NCBI RefSeq assembly: GCF_012044895.1 | Contig: NZ_CP050695.1 | Coordinates: 774,501-838,500 of the forward strand | Direction: 5' to 3' | DNA length: 64,000 nt | Source: Aquisalimonas sp. 2447 | Lineage (GTDB): Bacteria; Pseudomonadota; Gammaproteobacteria; Nitrococcales; Aquisalimonadaceae | Part shown: positions 62,624 to 64,000 of the stretch, piece by piece | Layout of the letters: every line of letters starts with the position of its first letter | Numbering within the stretch: position 1 is the stretch's first letter | Position numbers and translations under genes: made by a program | The notes under the pieces: model-generated | Told to the model about the DNA's origin: nothing | The model's input: only the letters and a program-made list of their open reading frames with translations | Databases searched by the model: none

Positions 62624-62646
62624 GGGTTGCTCCGTTGGTGCTGACG

Positions 62647-62660
62647 TCTTGTATACAAGA
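62647..62660. promoter_or_regulatory. Operator palindrome of GntR/FadR type
   Basis: TCTTGTATACAAGA is a perfect 14-bp palindrome 23 bp upstream of the ATPase start. Its TTGTATACAA core is a common operator of FadR-subfamily GntR repressors, one of which is encoded 170 bp further on. A regulator bound here would block the operon's ribosome-site-proximal promoter region. Confidence 0.75.
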
Positions 62661-62832
62661 TAGTACGCACAACCCATGCCAGCTCTGTGGTTCTTATGAG
62701 AATACTTTTATTTCAGGTAGTTAAGAGTCTATCTGGCGGAGAGTAAGGTGGGCGGTTCCAGTAGGGATGCACAATGCGTGGGCACTGTCATAGGGAATTG
62801 CACCCTTGAGGTGCACAACTCGGTACCGGTGA

Positions 62833-63540
62833 TCAGTCGTCGGGAGTGGATGGATCGATGATGGAGGTGACGGCTCGAGCACTACTGCGGATGTGTTCTT
62901 CCAGGGTCTTCAGCGCTTTTTCCGTGTCTCCGTTGAGCAGCGCCTCCAGGATCTCGCCGTGCTCGCGGTAGGTCTCATTGATGCGCTGGGGCTGCGTGAA
63001 ATCCAGTCGCTGTGCGACCTCGATACGCTCCAGGGTTCCTTGCTCCAGCCGCGCAAGTTCACGATTGCCTGCCAGGTCGACCAGGGTCTGGTGAAAGGTG
63101 CGGTTGAGCGCGTTCAGCTCATGGCTGGATAGTGCGCGGTCCGGTTCGCTCCACACGGAAGCGAGGCGCGTCAGCGCTTCCTGGGCATGGCGGCTCTGGT
63201 TGTTCGCGAGCACTCGCACCGCATGACCTTCCAGGACGACCCGCGCGTCCATGAGTTCCTTGTAGGTGCGAGAACTGATCTCTTTGACCGTATAACCATT
63301 CCGCAGGTGAGCCTGCAGATAGCCCTGCTGAACCAGGCGCTGCAGAGCCTCTCGTACGGGAATGCGGCTGACGCCGAACCGGGTAGAGACGGCTTGCTCC
63401 GTCAGACGGTCGCCTGGTTTCAGGTCGAGATAGAGTTCGCTCTTGATGGTGTCGTAAACACGGTCACTTGCTTTGATCCTAGAAGCGTTAGCCCTCGGAA
63501 CTTGGCCATCGGAGGTCTCATCTGAAGCATTGGCGCCCAT
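62833..63540 (-). CDS. GntR-family regulator, FadR/FCD subfamily
   Basis: 235 residues. The N-terminal winged helix (DRLTEQAVSTRFGVSRIPVREALQRL) precedes a helical FCD ligand domain with the usual metal-ligand layout (Asp in ELMDARVVLEG, then His in NRTFHQTL, TYREHGEILEAL and LEEHI). Members usually repress a catabolic operon until a small acid binds. Same strand as the transporter operon and separated from it by about 210 bp that contain the palindromic operator, so it is probably its local regulator. Confidence 0.93.
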   Translation of the reverse strand: MGANASDETSDGQVPRANASRIKASDRVYDTIKSELYLDLKPGDRLTEQAVSTRFGVSRIPVREALQRLVQQGYLQAHLRNGYTVKEISSRTYKELMDARVVLEGHAVRVLANNQSRHAQEALTRLASVWSEPDRALSSHELNALNRTFHQTLVDLAGNRELARLEQGTLERIEVAQRLDFTQPQRINETYREHGEILEALLNGDTEKALKTLEEHIRSSARAVTSIIDPSTPDD

Positions 63541-63754
63541 CAGTAACCTTCTTTATGCAGGACAAGCCAAACACATGGCACCTATCCAAAAGCAATCAGT
63601 GGCTCCTGAGCCCCAGCCCGTGCCGGCCCTTCCCACCTCTCACGCTTGGCAGCCTTACATAGCCAACGCTTCTGTTTGGCTTCCGGTCCAGCTGGCTCAA
63701 TACAAAGTACCTCTGCGATCCGCCGTTCGCCAATGAGGTACATGGAAAACTCGG

Positions 63755-64000
63755 CTAAGCAGCTATAAGCAACGCTAGATGAGCCATCCCGACAAGAGAT
63801 ACCCCTGCCCCACTCGTAACCCATATACTATTATTATCTTTCCGATGCATCTTAATCAACCTATCGGCCAAACCGTAAACTGTCAATGCGATCGTAATCT
63901 GTATAAGCGACAATCCGAACAAATAGGCAATTACGTGAGTACTTTCTGCACCGATAACCGCTTCTCCGTAAGCAAAGCCGTGAAATAGAGCCCCAATGGT
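63755..64000 (-). CDS. HupE/UreJ-like membrane protein (5' end outside the window)
   Basis: C-terminal 81 residues read from the window edge to a TAG at 63755-63757. LFHGFAYGEAVIGAES is the conserved motif of HupE/UreJ proteins, followed by LSLIQITIAL and a last hydrophobic helix ending GMAHLALLIAA. HupE/UreJ members are metal (nickel or cobalt) transporters or hydrogenase/urease accessory proteins. The DNA is clearly richer in A+T than its neighbours, which suggests recent acquisition. Confidence 0.7.
   Translation of the reverse strand, partial: TIGALFHGFAYGEAVIGAESTHVIAYLFGLSLIQITIALTVYGLADRLIKMHRKDNNSIWVTSGAGVSLVGMAHLALLIAA

Noticed and set aside
63582-63824. Minus-strand open frame overlapping the HupE/UreJ-like gene
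   Set aside because: It is in a different frame from the conserved HupE/UreJ sequence and has no recognisable features.

Overview
The window looks like the chromosome of a GC-rich gammaproteobacterium, possibly a halotolerant member of the Ectothiorhodospiraceae. The conserved blocks rpsP-rimM-trmD-rplS, minCDE and gloB-(yafS-like)-rnhA-dnaQ point that way; the family-level guess rests on gene content and protein style only. Coding density is high and most genes carry clear Shine-Dalgarno sites.

Left part (1-45 kb), chromosomal backbone with metabolic islands. After a truncated dienoyl-CoA-reductase-like SDR gene comes a selenium locus (0.8-8.5 kb): a SelD fused to an FAD oxidoreductase (SenC role), a selenosugar synthase (SenB), a selenoneine synthase (SenA) and, 23 bp behind senA, a PhnDCE-like ABC transporter that plausibly imports the selenium source. 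Next are a CBS protein and a GH84 N-acetylglucosaminidase, a HAD phosphatase, a thioesterase, an M28 peptidase and the rpsP operon. From 16 to 26 kb lie a membrane-embedded spermidine-synthase-like protein and a catabolic block: a TRAP transporter, methylmalonate-semialdehyde dehydrogenase, an AraC regulator and an iron alcohol dehydrogenase. From 26 to 43 kb are housekeeping genes: serB, a CobB-type sirtuin, a FimL/ChpA-like protein, msrB, an acetolactate synthase large subunit, htpG, minCDE, mltD, gloB, a methyltransferase that runs into rnhA, dnaQ and a HAD gene. A decayed IS3 copy follows.

Middle (45.4-56.3 kb), an integrated conjugative-element remnant. A tyrosine integrase points at tRNA-Thr(CGU). 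Behind it are a MobH/TraI-type relaxase, SSB, a DUF3577-like protein, an ArdC antirestriction protein, RadC and several small unknowns, but no type IV secretion genes. This block carries the window's most unusual DNA. There are at least ten exact copies of TGTGA-N5-TCACA, six of them inside two 127-bp tandem repeats and two inside the relaxase gene. There is also a family of structured 5' leaders with covarying stems ahead of the DUF3577 and ArdC genes and a third leader cut by an IS110 element. Terminal hairpins that cover or adjoin the ribosome-binding site recur ahead of radC.

Right part (56.3-64 kb), a nitrogen-scavenging operon on the minus strand. A NitT/TauT-like ABC transporter, a double nitrilase whose second domain lacks the catalytic residues, and an allophanate hydrolase are preceded by a perfect 14-bp palindrome typical of GntR/FadR operators; a FadR-type regulator gene lies just upstream. 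The window ends in a partial HupE/UreJ-like gene in visibly AT-richer DNA. Transporter, nitrilase and amidase together suggest uptake and breakdown of a nitrile- or amide-bearing, urea-like compound through allophanate.
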